A stretch of 32,464 nucleotides of DNA from Candidatus Aminicenantota bacterium (GTDB taxonomy: Bacteria > Acidobacteriota > Aminicenantia > JAMOAD01). Within the stretch, counting starts at the first letter, position 1. Every line of letters starts with the position of its first letter. Under the pieces are notes generated by a model. That model was not told the DNA's origin and ran no database searches. It was given only the letters and a program-made list of their open reading frames with translations. Positions 1 to 7,851 of the stretch are shown piece after piece. Where the stretch lies: the NCBI GenBank assembly GCA_027031485.1, contig JALVQI010000145.1:1-32464 (forward strand), read 5' to 3'. Position numbers and translations under genes: made by a program.

Positions 1-813
1 TATGCCAATAGAATTAACAGAGGAATTTTCTTTATTGACGGGAAAAAGTATCAGCTTTCCGTAAATGATGGAAGAAACCATCTTCACGGTGGTAAAAAAG
101 GTTTTGACAAGGTTTTGTGGAAGGGGAGAAGTTTTTCAAAAGATAATGGTGTTGGAGTTGAGCTATCTTATTTAAGCAAAGATGGAGAGGAAGGCTATCC
201 GGGCAATCTTAATGTGAAAGTGATTTATTTTCTTGATAATGAGAACAAACTAACAATTACATATAAAGCCACAACCGATAAACCCACTCCTGTAAATTTG
301 AGTAATCATAGCTATTTTAATTTGAGAGGAGCTGGAAACGGAGATATATTAGGGCATATTCTAACAATCAATGCTGATAAATATACTGAAGTAAACAGTG
401 AACTCATACCCACTGGTAGATTGTTATCTGTGGCAGGTACTCCGTTTGATTTCAGAACTCCTCATAAGATAGGGGAGAGAATTGATAAAGTTAAGGGAGG
501 CTATGATCATAATTTTGTTTTAAACAAAAAGAAGGAGAATGAATTAAGCTTTGCGGTTAAACTTGAAGATCCTGAATCCGGAAGGATTATGGAAATATAT
601 ACAACTCAACCGGGTATACAGTTTTATTCCGGAAACTTTTTGGATGGCACTATTGTCGGTAAGTATGGGAAAAGATATTATAAGCACTATGCTCTCTGCC
701 TTGAACCTCAGCACTTTCCCGATTCTCCGAACCATAAGAATTTTCCCGATACGATTTTAAGACCGGGAAAAGAGTATTTTCAAAAATCAGTGTATATTTT
801 TAAGATAAAATGA
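1..813 (+). CDS. galM: Aldose 1-epimerase (galactose mutarotase), 5'-truncated by window edge
   Basis: The reading frame is open from base 1 and ends in TGA at 811-813, so the true start lies upstream of the window. The enzyme interconverts alpha and beta anomers of aldohexoses, feeding alpha-galactose to galactokinase in the cytoplasm. Visible family hallmarks are the N-H-L-H-G-G-x-K-G-F-D-K motif near bases 76-108, the NLSNHSYFNL block with the second catalytic histidine (about 295-324), and the LCLEPQHFPDSPN block carrying the likely catalytic glutamate (about 697-735). About 270 codons are present, against roughly 340 in typical GalM, so some 70 N-terminal residues are missing. It overlaps galK by 4 nt (ATGA), which implies translational coupling. 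Family assignment is secure. Strict galactose specificity is inferred from the neighbour. Confidence 0.93.
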   Translation, partial: YANRINRGIFFIDGKKYQLSVNDGRNHLHGGKKGFDKVLWKGRSFSKDNGVGVELSYLSKDGEEGYPGNLNVKVIYFLDNENKLTITYKATTDKPTPVNLSNHSYFNLRGAGNGDILGHILTINADKYTEVNSELIPTGRLLSVAGTPFDFRTPHKIGERIDKVKGGYDHNFVLNKKKENELSFAVKLEDPESGRIMEIYTTQPGIQFYSGNFLDGTIVGKYGKRYYKHYALCLEPQHFPDSPNHKNFPDTILRPGKEYFQKSVYIFKIK

Positions 814-1961
814 GAGAATTAGAGGGAAAGTTTAAAGAGGTTTTTTCAAGAGAGCCAGAGATAGAGTTAAGGTCACCCGGAAGGGTAAATCTGATAGGAG
901 AGCATACGGATTATAATGATGGATTTGTTTTTCCCGCTGCAATTAATCTTGAAATAAGAGGGCTTGCAGCTGTCAGGGATGATTCCGGAGTTAATGTTTA
1001 TTCCATGGATTTTAATGAGTTTAAAAGTTTTGATATTAATAATGATTTAAAAAAAGAGGGAAGCTGGACAGATTATATAAAGGGAGTTATTGTGGAGTTA
1101 AAAAAATCGGGTGAAATCTCAAAAGGAGCGGATATAGTTTACAGTAGCAACCTTCCGGTGGGAAGTGGTCTCTCCTCATCAGCTGCTTTTGAAGTGATAA
1201 ATGCGATGCTGTTTAGTAAAATAAATGGTATTGATTTATCTTTGAGAGAAATTGCCCTTCTTTCTCAAAGGGCTGAAAACAAGTTCGTGGGTGTTAACTG
1301 TGGGATTATGGACCAGTTTTCGATAGCTCTCGGCAAAAAGGATTCAGCTCTTTTTCTGGATACAAAAACGCTAAGCTATGAGATTGTTCCATTGAATATG
1401 AAAGGATATAAGATTATAATTTCCAATACCAATAAGCCAAGGGAACTCTCATCTTCAGCATACAATGAGAGAAGGGAAGAGTGTGAAACAGCGGTAAGTA
1501 TTTTGAAAAAAAATAATTATGATATTTCCTCATTGAGGGATTTGAATTCTTCTCAATTAAAAGAGATTGCCTCCATTTTACCTGAAATTAATTTTAAAAG
1601 GGTAAAACATGTAGTGGAAGAAAATGAAAGGGTTTTAAAATCCGTGGAATATTTAAAATCGGGAGATCTTGAAAGTTTTGGCAAGCTTTTGAATGAATCC
1701 CATAAATCATTGAAAGATTACTATGAAGTCAGCTGCGGAGAACTGGATATTTTGGTGGAAGAGGCGATGAATATAGAGGGAACTCTGGGGAGTAGAATGA
1801 CAGGAGCCGGTTTTGGTGGATGCACCATAAGCATAGTTAGAGAAGATAGGATTAAAGATTTTATAGAAAAGGTAGGTGAAAATTATTTTAAAAGAACAGA
1901 TTTAAAAGCTGATTTTTATGTTTCCGAAGCTGTTAACGGAGCAGAGATATTTTTTAAATAA
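810..1961 (+). CDS. galK: Galactokinase
   Basis: GHMP-family kinase of 383 residues, the usual galactokinase length. It transfers phosphate from ATP to the C1 hydroxyl of alpha-galactose, the first committed step of the Leloir pathway, in the cytoplasm. All three signatures are visible: the N-terminal galactokinase block SPGRVNLIGEHTDYNDG (residues about 23-39) with catalytic Arg, the glycine/serine-rich ATP loop LPVGSGLSSSAAFE (about 115-128), and the C-terminal SRMTGAGFGGC block (about 328-338). An MDQF segment supplies the expected catalytic Asp. Its ATG overlaps the galM stop by 4 nt. The stop runs straight into the Shine-Dalgarno of the symporter gene. A related GHMP sugar kinase is conceivable, but the GEHTDYN motif favours galactokinase strongly. 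Confidence 0.95.
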   Translation: MRELEGKFKEVFSREPEIELRSPGRVNLIGEHTDYNDGFVFPAAINLEIRGLAAVRDDSGVNVYSMDFNEFKSFDINNDLKKEGSWTDYIKGVIVELKKSGEISKGADIVYSSNLPVGSGLSSSAAFEVINAMLFSKINGIDLSLREIALLSQRAENKFVGVNCGIMDQFSIALGKKDSALFLDTKTLSYEIVPLNMKGYKIIISNTNKPRELSSSAYNERREECETAVSILKKNNYDISSLRDLNSSQLKEIASILPEINFKRVKHVVEENERVLKSVEYLKSGDLESFGKLLNESHKSLKDYYEVSCGELDILVEEAMNIEGTLGSRMTGAGFGGCTISIVREDRIKDFIEKVGENYFKRTDLKADFYVSEAVNGAEIFFK

Positions 1962-1972
1962 AGGAGGTATTG

Positions 1973-3613
1973 ATGGCTCTATCAATTTTTGATTATCTTA
2001 TAATAATTCTTTATTTCGGATTTGTCCTCGGAATTGGCTATTTTTTAAAGAAAGCTATTAAGACCAGTGATGATTATTTTTTATCGGGCAGGTCAATTCC
2101 CGCATGGATAACGGGTATTGCCTTTATCGCAGCTAATTTGGGTGCTCTTGAAGTTATGGGGATGGTCGCAAATTCCGCAAAGTATGGAATTCTGACTGCT
2201 CACTTTTACTGGATCGGAGCGATTCCGGCAATGGCTTTTGTGGGGGTCTTTATGATGCCCTTTTACTATGGCTCAAAAGCGAGATCTGTTCCCGAATATT
2301 TGAGATTAAGATTTGATGAAAAGACAAGAGGATTTAATGCAATATCATTTGCCGTGCTTACCCTTTTGATGTCGGGAATAAATATGTATGCAATGGGTAT
2401 AATTTTCAAGCTTTTATTGGGTTGGTCATTTCATTTTAGTGTGATTGTTTCGGCTGTGATAGTTTTGCTATATGTGTTTTTCGGAGGCTTAACATCATCA
2501 ATATACAATGAAGTTCTTCAATTTTTACTCATTGTTTTCGGACTTTTCCCTATTTCATATCTCGGATTGAGGGAAGTTGGAGGCTGGGAGGAACTTGTCA
2601 AAAGATTACCTGATAATTTCACCCATTTGTGGAGTACGCTTTCTTCCGCATCGCATAACCCGATGGGAATTGAGTGGTTCGGAATGATTTTCGGGCTTGG
2701 ATTTGTTCTGTCCTTCGGATATTGGTGTACTGATTTTCTTGTTGTGCAGAGAGCCCTTGCCTCTAAGGATATCAATGCCGCAAGAAGAACTCCACTTATC
2801 GGAGCTTTTCCGAAGATGCTTTTCCCGTTTTTTGTTGTTTTACCCGGTATGATTGCAATTCTTGTTATTCCCGAGTTTAAGACAGCCCTTGATACGCTTT
2901 TAAAAACAGGGCATACTGCAAATGTTAACTATAATATGGCTTTACCCCTCTTAATAAAGCATTATCTACCAAGGGGGCTTTTGGGGCTTGGCCTTACCGC
3001 TCTTCTTGCAAGCTTTATGTCAGGGATGGCCGGTAATGTTACGGCTTTTAACACAGTCTGGACTTTTGATATATATCAGAGCTATATAAAACCAGGTAAA
3101 GATGATAAACACTATCTCTGGATGGGAAAGATGGCAACGGTTTTCGGAGTTCTTGCAAGTATAGCTTTAACATATATTGTCATGTATTTTAATAATCTAA
3201 TGGATTACATGCAGCTACTATTTTCATTTTTCAATGCTCCGCTCTTTGCTACATTTTTGCTGGGAATGTTCTGGAAAAGGGCAACATCGGACGGGGCTTT
3301 CTGGGGGCTTGTGTCCGGCACCTCCGCCGCAGCCGCCCACTACTTTCTTATATACAAAGCGGGAATTATCCACTATGGTAGCGAAATGTCAGCAAACTTT
3401 TACGGTGCAATTGTTGCCTGGGTTGTTTGTTTCTTGACCACAATTATCATTAGCTATATGACAAAACCAAAACCTGATGAGGAAATGGTAAAACTTGTTT
3501 ATTCTCTTACCCCGAAAGAGTATAAGGACAATATTCCTTTCTATTTAAAACCAGGGTTTCTTGCGGGAATAGTTTTAATTTCAACACTTATTTTAAATAT
3601 AATTTTCTGGTAA
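1973..3613 (+). CDS. Sodium:solute symporter (SSS family), probable Na+/galactose-type sugar transporter
   Basis: Polytopic membrane protein of about 546 residues, close to the length of the Vibrio Na+/galactose symporter vSGLT. Hydrophobic helices run throughout, so about 14 are expected. Recognisable SSS segments are the early DDYFLSGRSIPAW block, the EVLQF helix, the GYWCTDFLVVQRALASKD stretch corresponding to the family signature before a long loop, and the SFMSGMAGNVTAFNT helix, which lies where the sodium-site serines of the family sit. A TTG three bases upstream is also in frame, but the Shine-Dalgarno AAGGAGGT at 1961-1968 is spaced correctly for the ATG at 1973. The position directly after galM-galK suggests galactose or a related hexose as substrate (inference). 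The stop overlaps the next Shine-Dalgarno. Confidence 0.9.
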   Translation: MALSIFDYLIIILYFGFVLGIGYFLKKAIKTSDDYFLSGRSIPAWITGIAFIAANLGALEVMGMVANSAKYGILTAHFYWIGAIPAMAFVGVFMMPFYYGSKARSVPEYLRLRFDEKTRGFNAISFAVLTLLMSGINMYAMGIIFKLLLGWSFHFSVIVSAVIVLLYVFFGGLTSSIYNEVLQFLLIVFGLFPISYLGLREVGGWEELVKRLPDNFTHLWSTLSSASHNPMGIEWFGMIFGLGFVLSFGYWCTDFLVVQRALASKDINAARRTPLIGAFPKMLFPFFVVLPGMIAILVIPEFKTALDTLLKTGHTANVNYNMALPLLIKHYLPRGLLGLGLTALLASFMSGMAGNVTAFNTVWTFDIYQSYIKPGKDDKHYLWMGKMATVFGVLASIALTYIVMYFNNLMDYMQLLFSFFNAPLFATFLLGMFWKRATSDGAFWGLVSGTSAAAAHYFLIYKAGIIHYGSEMSANFYGAIVAWVVCFLTTIIISYMTKPKPDEEMVKLVYSLTPKEYKDNIPFYLKPGFLAGIVLISTLILNIIFW

Positions 3614-3623
3614 GGAGGTAAAA

Positions 3624-3821
3624 ATGGGAATTGATATAAAGTATCCGATCGGTTTGTTTTTTACTCTGGTAGGAATTATTATCACAATTTCAGGCATTTA
3701 TCACAAGCAAGAGGTTATCAGTAAATTGGGTTTTAACTTTAGCCTCATTTGGGGAATTGTAATGCTTGCCTTCGGTTTAATAATGTTGGGCTTGCATTAT
3801 ATTGCGAGGAGAAAATCTTAA
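3624..3821 (+). CDS. Small two-helix membrane protein, unknown function
   Basis: A 65-residue protein with a very good Shine-Dalgarno (AAGGAGGT at 3612-3619) and ATG start, 10 nt after the symporter stop. Two hydrophobic segments are evident, at about residues 9-27 and 38-60, separated by a short charged loop (HKQE). The C-terminus is basic (ARRKS), consistent with a helical hairpin whose tail is cytoplasmic. No named family is recognised with certainty. Its placement directly behind the SSS transporter in the same operon suggests an accessory or stabilising subunit, but that is only inference. A frame for the following gene overlaps its 3' end. Confidence 0.7.
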   Translation: MGIDIKYPIGLFFTLVGIIITISGIYHKQEVISKLGFNFSLIWGIVMLAFGLIMLGLHYIARRKS

Positions 3822-5893
3822 AAGGGAAGGAGTATAAAAAAACCTTTAGTCTTTTGTTTTTATTTTTTACAATTACCTCTTTTTTGCTTTCTCTTGAACC
3901 TGATTGGTATAAGAAAGCACAAATATACAGTATAACAGTATTTTCCAGGGAAGATTCCGAAAATTTTGGTATCACTGTAAATGGATTGTGGAATGGGTAT
4001 ATAGGAAACACAGATTCTCCCTTTGCATTCGGAAGATTGCTCTTATCATATTATGAGAATAGTAAATATGATTCTGATAAAAAATTTGTTGATGAACTCC
4101 GTAAAAGGGGATATATAGTTCCCGCAACAATCCTGACCACTCAAGGTCATTCAAGTTTTCAGAGAACAGAGTTTAATAAGCTTTCGTGTAAAAGTTTTAA
4201 AGGAGATCTTCCAGATTGGGATTTAAAGGCGGGTTCAAAATTTATGTGTTCAAATAATAGTAGATGGCTGGATTGGATGGTCATGCATGGTAAAAAGGCA
4301 ATAGATTCAGGTGCTGATTTAATTGTCCTTGATGAAATTCAGGGTGGAGGTTTTATTCCTCTTTATCAGTGGTATTCCCAATATCTTGGTACAAAGGAAC
4401 CCGGTTTTTGCGAACACTGCATCTCAGGCTTCAGAAATTTTTTAAAAAATAAATACTCTTCAAAAGAATTGAAGGAGTTTTATGAAATAAGCAATATAGA
4501 TTCCTACGATTTAAAATCAAGAATATATGATACAATCGATTTAAAATATTTTGATAGAATCAAAAAGGACCCTTTAATAGAAGAGTATATAGAGTTTAAT
4601 GAGGAAAATAATTATTATCTGAAAAGGTTTTTAGTAAGCAAACTAAAAGAGTATGCTGAAAAAAAGAATAAAGAAATTATTATATCTGCTAACTCATATT
4701 CACTGGGGAGTGTTCAGCTTGGGGATTATTGGGTTAAGGGGTTGATTTTCAGTGATTTCCTTGATTTTTATACATTTGAAAATCACTATGCAGCTAAACC
4801 TATAGAAAAGATTGTTGCTTATCCAAGAAATAAATGGATTGCATGGGAAAAGCTTGCCTATAATGCTACAGGAGAAAGGTTTGTATCCCTTATAGATACG
4901 GGAACAAATGAGGAAATAAACAGGCAGTTCAAGGAATATTCAAAGAATTTTTCTAACTATCTTTATATTCGTTTTATGGAAGTCTATATAAATAGGGGAG
5001 CTTTTGGCATTTACTATGGAAAATTTTATGAAAATTTTAAATTGTGGGAAAGGTGTGCCAATGCGGCTGCTTTTATAAAGAATCACAGATACCTTTATGA
5101 AGGAGAGCAGGAAACTGATTCCAAAATTGCAATTTTATTTCTTTACAGTGAGAATTTAAGAAGCAGATATTTCTCTTATCTTGGATTGTCTCAGGCACTA
5201 TCTGAATCCAACATAGCTTATGATGTTATTTTCGGAGGAGGCGGAAAGTATTTAAAGGATAGGGTTGATCCTGATATTCTAAAAAAATATGAACTTTTAA
5301 TAATACCAAATTCAGGAAATATTCTTTCATCTCAAATTGTTAAGATTAAAAATTTTGTAAAAAACGGCGGAAAGGCTATAGTTTTTTCCGGTACTTCGTT
5401 TGGTTTTAGTGGTAAAGGTGAGAAAAAGTATGGCAAAGGGAGTTTTTTCATTCTTGATAGCTGGAATTATGAAAACAGAGTCTGGGATATAGGTTCCCTC
5501 TATTTTTTCTCTTATGAAGATAAATATAGAAAAGCTATTAAAGAACTTTTGTTAGGATTGACAGATTCATACCAGTTTTTAAAGGATGCTAATAGAAAAA
5601 TTGTGGCAACCGTTTATTTTAAAGCAAAGAAAAAAATGATTATAGTGCATCTTTTGAACTATGATCATAATATTAAAACAGATGTAATTTCAGAGAAAAA
5701 TGGTATAGAGATAAGAGTAAGAAAGCCTGATTTTGATGTTAATAATTATGCTTATCTTATTTCTCCCGATTTTAATGAAAAAATTATAATAAAAACAAGA
5801 AGTGAAAGGGATTTCATTCTCCTTAATGTGCCGATTTTAAAAGTTTATGATCTTATTGTAATAGGTGGTAAGAAGGGAAATATAGTTAGATAG
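3749..5893 (+). CDS. Exported glycoside-hydrolase-like protein (TIM barrel plus beta-galactosidase trimerisation-like domain)
   Basis: The first canonical start in this frame (ATG 3749) lies inside the preceding gene. The natural start should be near 3833, because a Shine-Dalgarno-like GGGAAGGAG (3824-3832) is followed by a classic signal peptide (KKTFSLLFLFF...) with no start codon at its head. The next in-frame start is TTG 3854, 21 nt from that site. The mature part begins near EPDWYKK. The N-terminal half resembles a (beta/alpha)8 glycosidase: an SGADLIVLDEIQGG segment, then a CEHCISGFRNFL helix of the kind seen in GH42-like and related enzymes. The later part, with ELLIIPNSGN and KNFVKNGGKAIVFSG (about residues 505-545), resembles the class-I-glutaminase-like domain of beta-galactosidases. 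Placement after galM, galK and a sugar symporter fits release of sugar from a polymer or glycoside. Substrate and catalytic acids are not assigned. Confidence 0.62.
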   Translation: MGNCNACLRFNNVGLALYCEEKILKGKEYKKTFSLLFLFFTITSFLLSLEPDWYKKAQIYSITVFSREDSENFGITVNGLWNGYIGNTDSPFAFGRLLLSYYENSKYDSDKKFVDELRKRGYIVPATILTTQGHSSFQRTEFNKLSCKSFKGDLPDWDLKAGSKFMCSNNSRWLDWMVMHGKKAIDSGADLIVLDEIQGGGFIPLYQWYSQYLGTKEPGFCEHCISGFRNFLKNKYSSKELKEFYEISNIDSYDLKSRIYDTIDLKYFDRIKKDPLIEEYIEFNEENNYYLKRFLVSKLKEYAEKKNKEIIISANSYSLGSVQLGDYWVKGLIFSDFLDFYTFENHYAAKPIEKIVAYPRNKWIAWEKLAYNATGERFVSLIDTGTNEEINRQFKEYSKNFSNYLYIRFMEVYINRGAFGIYYGKFYENFKLWERCANAAAFIKNHRYLYEGEQETDSKIAILFLYSENLRSRYFSYLGLSQALSESNIAYDVIFGGGGKYLKDRVDPDILKKYELLIIPNSGNILSSQIVKIKNFVKNGGKAIVFSGTSFGFSGKGEKKYGKGSFFILDSWNYENRVWDIGSLYFFSYEDKYRKAIKELLLGLTDSYQFLKDANRKIVATVYFKAKKKMIIVHLLNYDHNIKTDVISEKNGIEIRVRKPDFDVNNYAYLISPDFNEKIIIKTRSERDFILLNVPILKVYDLIVIGGKKGNIVR

Positions 5894-6000
5894 GGAATTG
5901 AATCTTAAGTAAATATGTAATAATGATTTACAAATAACTTTTTGAGCGAAAATTTTATGGAATCAAATTATTATTAACAGAGAAAAAGGCGGAATAATGT

Positions 6001-6029
6001 TTGAAAATAAATTGAAATTCTGTTATATT
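6001..6029 (+). promoter_or_regulatory. Sigma-70-type promoter for the kinase/protease locus
   Basis: TTGAAA at 6001-6006 and TATATT at 6024-6029 are separated by exactly 17 nt, within an intergenic stretch of about 200 bp. Initiation near 6036 would give a leader of roughly 60-90 nt before the first kinase gene. The layout matches the other promoters seen in this window. Confidence 0.55.
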
Positions 6030-6123
6030 TTTATATGCTTTCTTATTTTCAAATCAATTTATATTATTTTTCAGGGGTAAATAAAAATAAAGGTTGCAAT
6101 ATCATAAATATAACTCTGGCACG

Positions 6124-7851
6124 ATGGTAGGGAAGGATATTGGTAATTACAGGATAATTAGTTTGATCGGCAGAGGAGGGATGGGAAGCGTATGGCTTGC
6201 CGAAGATAAAAAGCTTAAAAGAAAGGTAGCTTTAAAGCTTATCTCAGAAGAGTTTTCTTTTAGTCCTCAGGTGGTTAAAAGATTTAAAGTTGAAGCAATT
6301 GCACAGGCGAGACTCAATCATCCAAATATAATTCAGATTTATTCATTTGAGGATAAAGGTAAACATAAGTATATTGTGATTGAATACATAGATGGAATTT
6401 CTTTAAGTGATGCCATAAAAAGGGATGGTAAATTTCCATTAAAAAAAGCGATTGCTATTTTTGAAGAGATACTCTCTGCTATGGAATATGCCCATAAAAA
6501 TGGGATAATTCACAGGGATATAAAACCTGCCAATATTATTCTTAAAAAAGATGGACATCCCAAGATCGGGGATTTTGGAATAGCAAAGGTAAAGGGGATA
6601 GAAGGACTAACAAAGGCAGGCAGTGCCATAGGAACTCCAATTTATTCATCACCTGAACAGATAACAGGTAAAAAAGTAGATAAAAGAACTGATATTTATT
6701 CTCTAGGAATTTTGTTTTACGAGATGCTTACGGGGAGGCCTCCTTTTAGCAAAAAGGGAAAGAGTTTTGTTGAAATTGCAAAAATGCAGTTGAATGTTAA
6801 ACCATTGCCTCCCTCAAAATTGGTTAAATCTATTCCAGAACAAATAGATCATATTATAATGAAATGTCTGGAAAAATCGCCTGATAAAAGATATCAGAAT
6901 GTGGAGGATATAAAAAAAGATTTATTGAAAATAAAAAAGAGATTAGAGGGGCCTAAAAGAGAATTAAATATTAATTTTGACGGATTATTTTCCAGGTTTA
7001 AGAATCTTAAAATTCCAACCTTTGAGAAAATAGGAATTTTTTTAAAAGGGATTAAAATTAAAAATCCTTCTAAATTTCTAGGTAAAATAAGTGTTGCTAA
7101 TATTGATGATAGAAAGAAAAAATTGGTATTTATTGCAATTGGTTTATTTTTCTTCATTATTATTCTTATTGCTATACTTATTGGAGGTACTATAGGAAGG
7201 GGTGATATTGTGGTGGGTAACTCTCCTAATTATACAAAAAAGGCTTCACCTTTGCCTGAAATTATTGTTAATAAAAAGTACACAATTGGACAGATTCAAG
7301 AAAAGGTTGTCAATGGTATTAAGAGTTTAAGTAAGAAACAGTATGCTAAGATTAAAGAACTCTTTAAAGAAAAGAAATACAGAAAACTTGCATCTTATAC
7401 TGAAACTTTGATAAAAAATGGGTACAGGTCATACAATCTTTATCTGGCAAGAGCAAGAGCTTATCTTTACCTGAAAAAATATAAAAGAGCCGAAGAACTT
7501 TACAGAAATGTTTTTAAAGCTTACAAAAAAATAGATTTTATCGGTTCATACGGAGATTATGATGGGATATTGAGGATTTCGAGAAAAACAATCTCCTTTT
7601 TGCCTGAGAAGAAAAAGAAGAGATTAAAAATAAACCTAAAAGTTATTAAAAAGAAAAAAGAGAAGAAAGGGTTTAAACTACCACTCAAATCAGTAAAGAT
7701 AAAAATAAAGAAACCTTATCTTTTAGCAAAATACAGACTTGAATTAAAATCAAAAAAAGAAAAGTACAAAGTCATTCTGAAAGCCAATAAAAAAGATCAG
7801 CTTAAAGTTTTTGTCAAAATATTTGAAGCAATAAAAGGAGGTAAAATATGA
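6124..7851 (+). CDS. Transmembrane Hanks-type Ser/Thr protein kinase with basic C-terminal domain
   Basis: Start chosen at ATG 6124, because kinases of this group typically begin MxGKxIGNYRI. An in-frame TTG at 6094 would add 10 residues, and neither site has a good Shine-Dalgarno. Numbering from the ATG: kinase domain about 8-275 with glycine loop GRGGMG (16-21), Lys38 in VALK, HRDIKPAN catalytic loop (His130, Asp132), DFG at about 150-152, and the GTPIYSSPEQ activation segment. One strong membrane helix lies at about 333-356, so the C-terminal 220 residues should be outside the cytoplasm. That part holds a TPR-like stretch (LYLARARAYLYLKKYKRAEELY) and a tail extremely rich in lysine. No PASTA repeats are present. 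It is coupled to the protease-FHA gene by a 4-nt ATGA overlap. Kinase activity is well supported; ligand and substrates are unknown. Confidence 0.93.
   Translation: MVGKDIGNYRIISLIGRGGMGSVWLAEDKKLKRKVALKLISEEFSFSPQVVKRFKVEAIAQARLNHPNIIQIYSFEDKGKHKYIVIEYIDGISLSDAIKRDGKFPLKKAIAIFEEILSAMEYAHKNGIIHRDIKPANIILKKDGHPKIGDFGIAKVKGIEGLTKAGSAIGTPIYSSPEQITGKKVDKRTDIYSLGILFYEMLTGRPPFSKKGKSFVEIAKMQLNVKPLPPSKLVKSIPEQIDHIIMKCLEKSPDKRYQNVEDIKKDLLKIKKRLEGPKRELNINFDGLFSRFKNLKIPTFEKIGIFLKGIKIKNPSKFLGKISVANIDDRKKKLVFIAIGLFFFIIILIAILIGGTIGRGDIVVGNSPNYTKKASPLPEIIVNKKYTIGQIQEKVVNGIKSLSKKQYAKIKELFKEKKYRKLASYTETLIKNGYRSYNLYLARARAYLYLKKYKRAEELYRNVFKAYKKIDFIGSYGDYDGILRISRKTISFLPEKKKKRLKINLKVIKKKKEKKGFKLPLKSVKIKIKKPYLLAKYRLELKSKKEKYKVILKANKKDQLKVFVKIFEAIKGGKI

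Noticed and set aside
2518-2775. Minus-strand open frame inside the symporter gene, and similar antisense frames in other genes
   Set aside because: It lies wholly within a well-supported gene on the other strand and has no ribosome site or recognisable motif. The same applies to the other antisense and out-of-frame stretches in the window.
3749-3823. Programmed -1 frameshift from the 65-residue gene into the glycosidase-like gene
   Set aside because: The frames are related by -1, but no slippery heptamer or downstream structure is visible before the stop at 3819, and a signal peptide follows the overlap, which argues for separate initiation.
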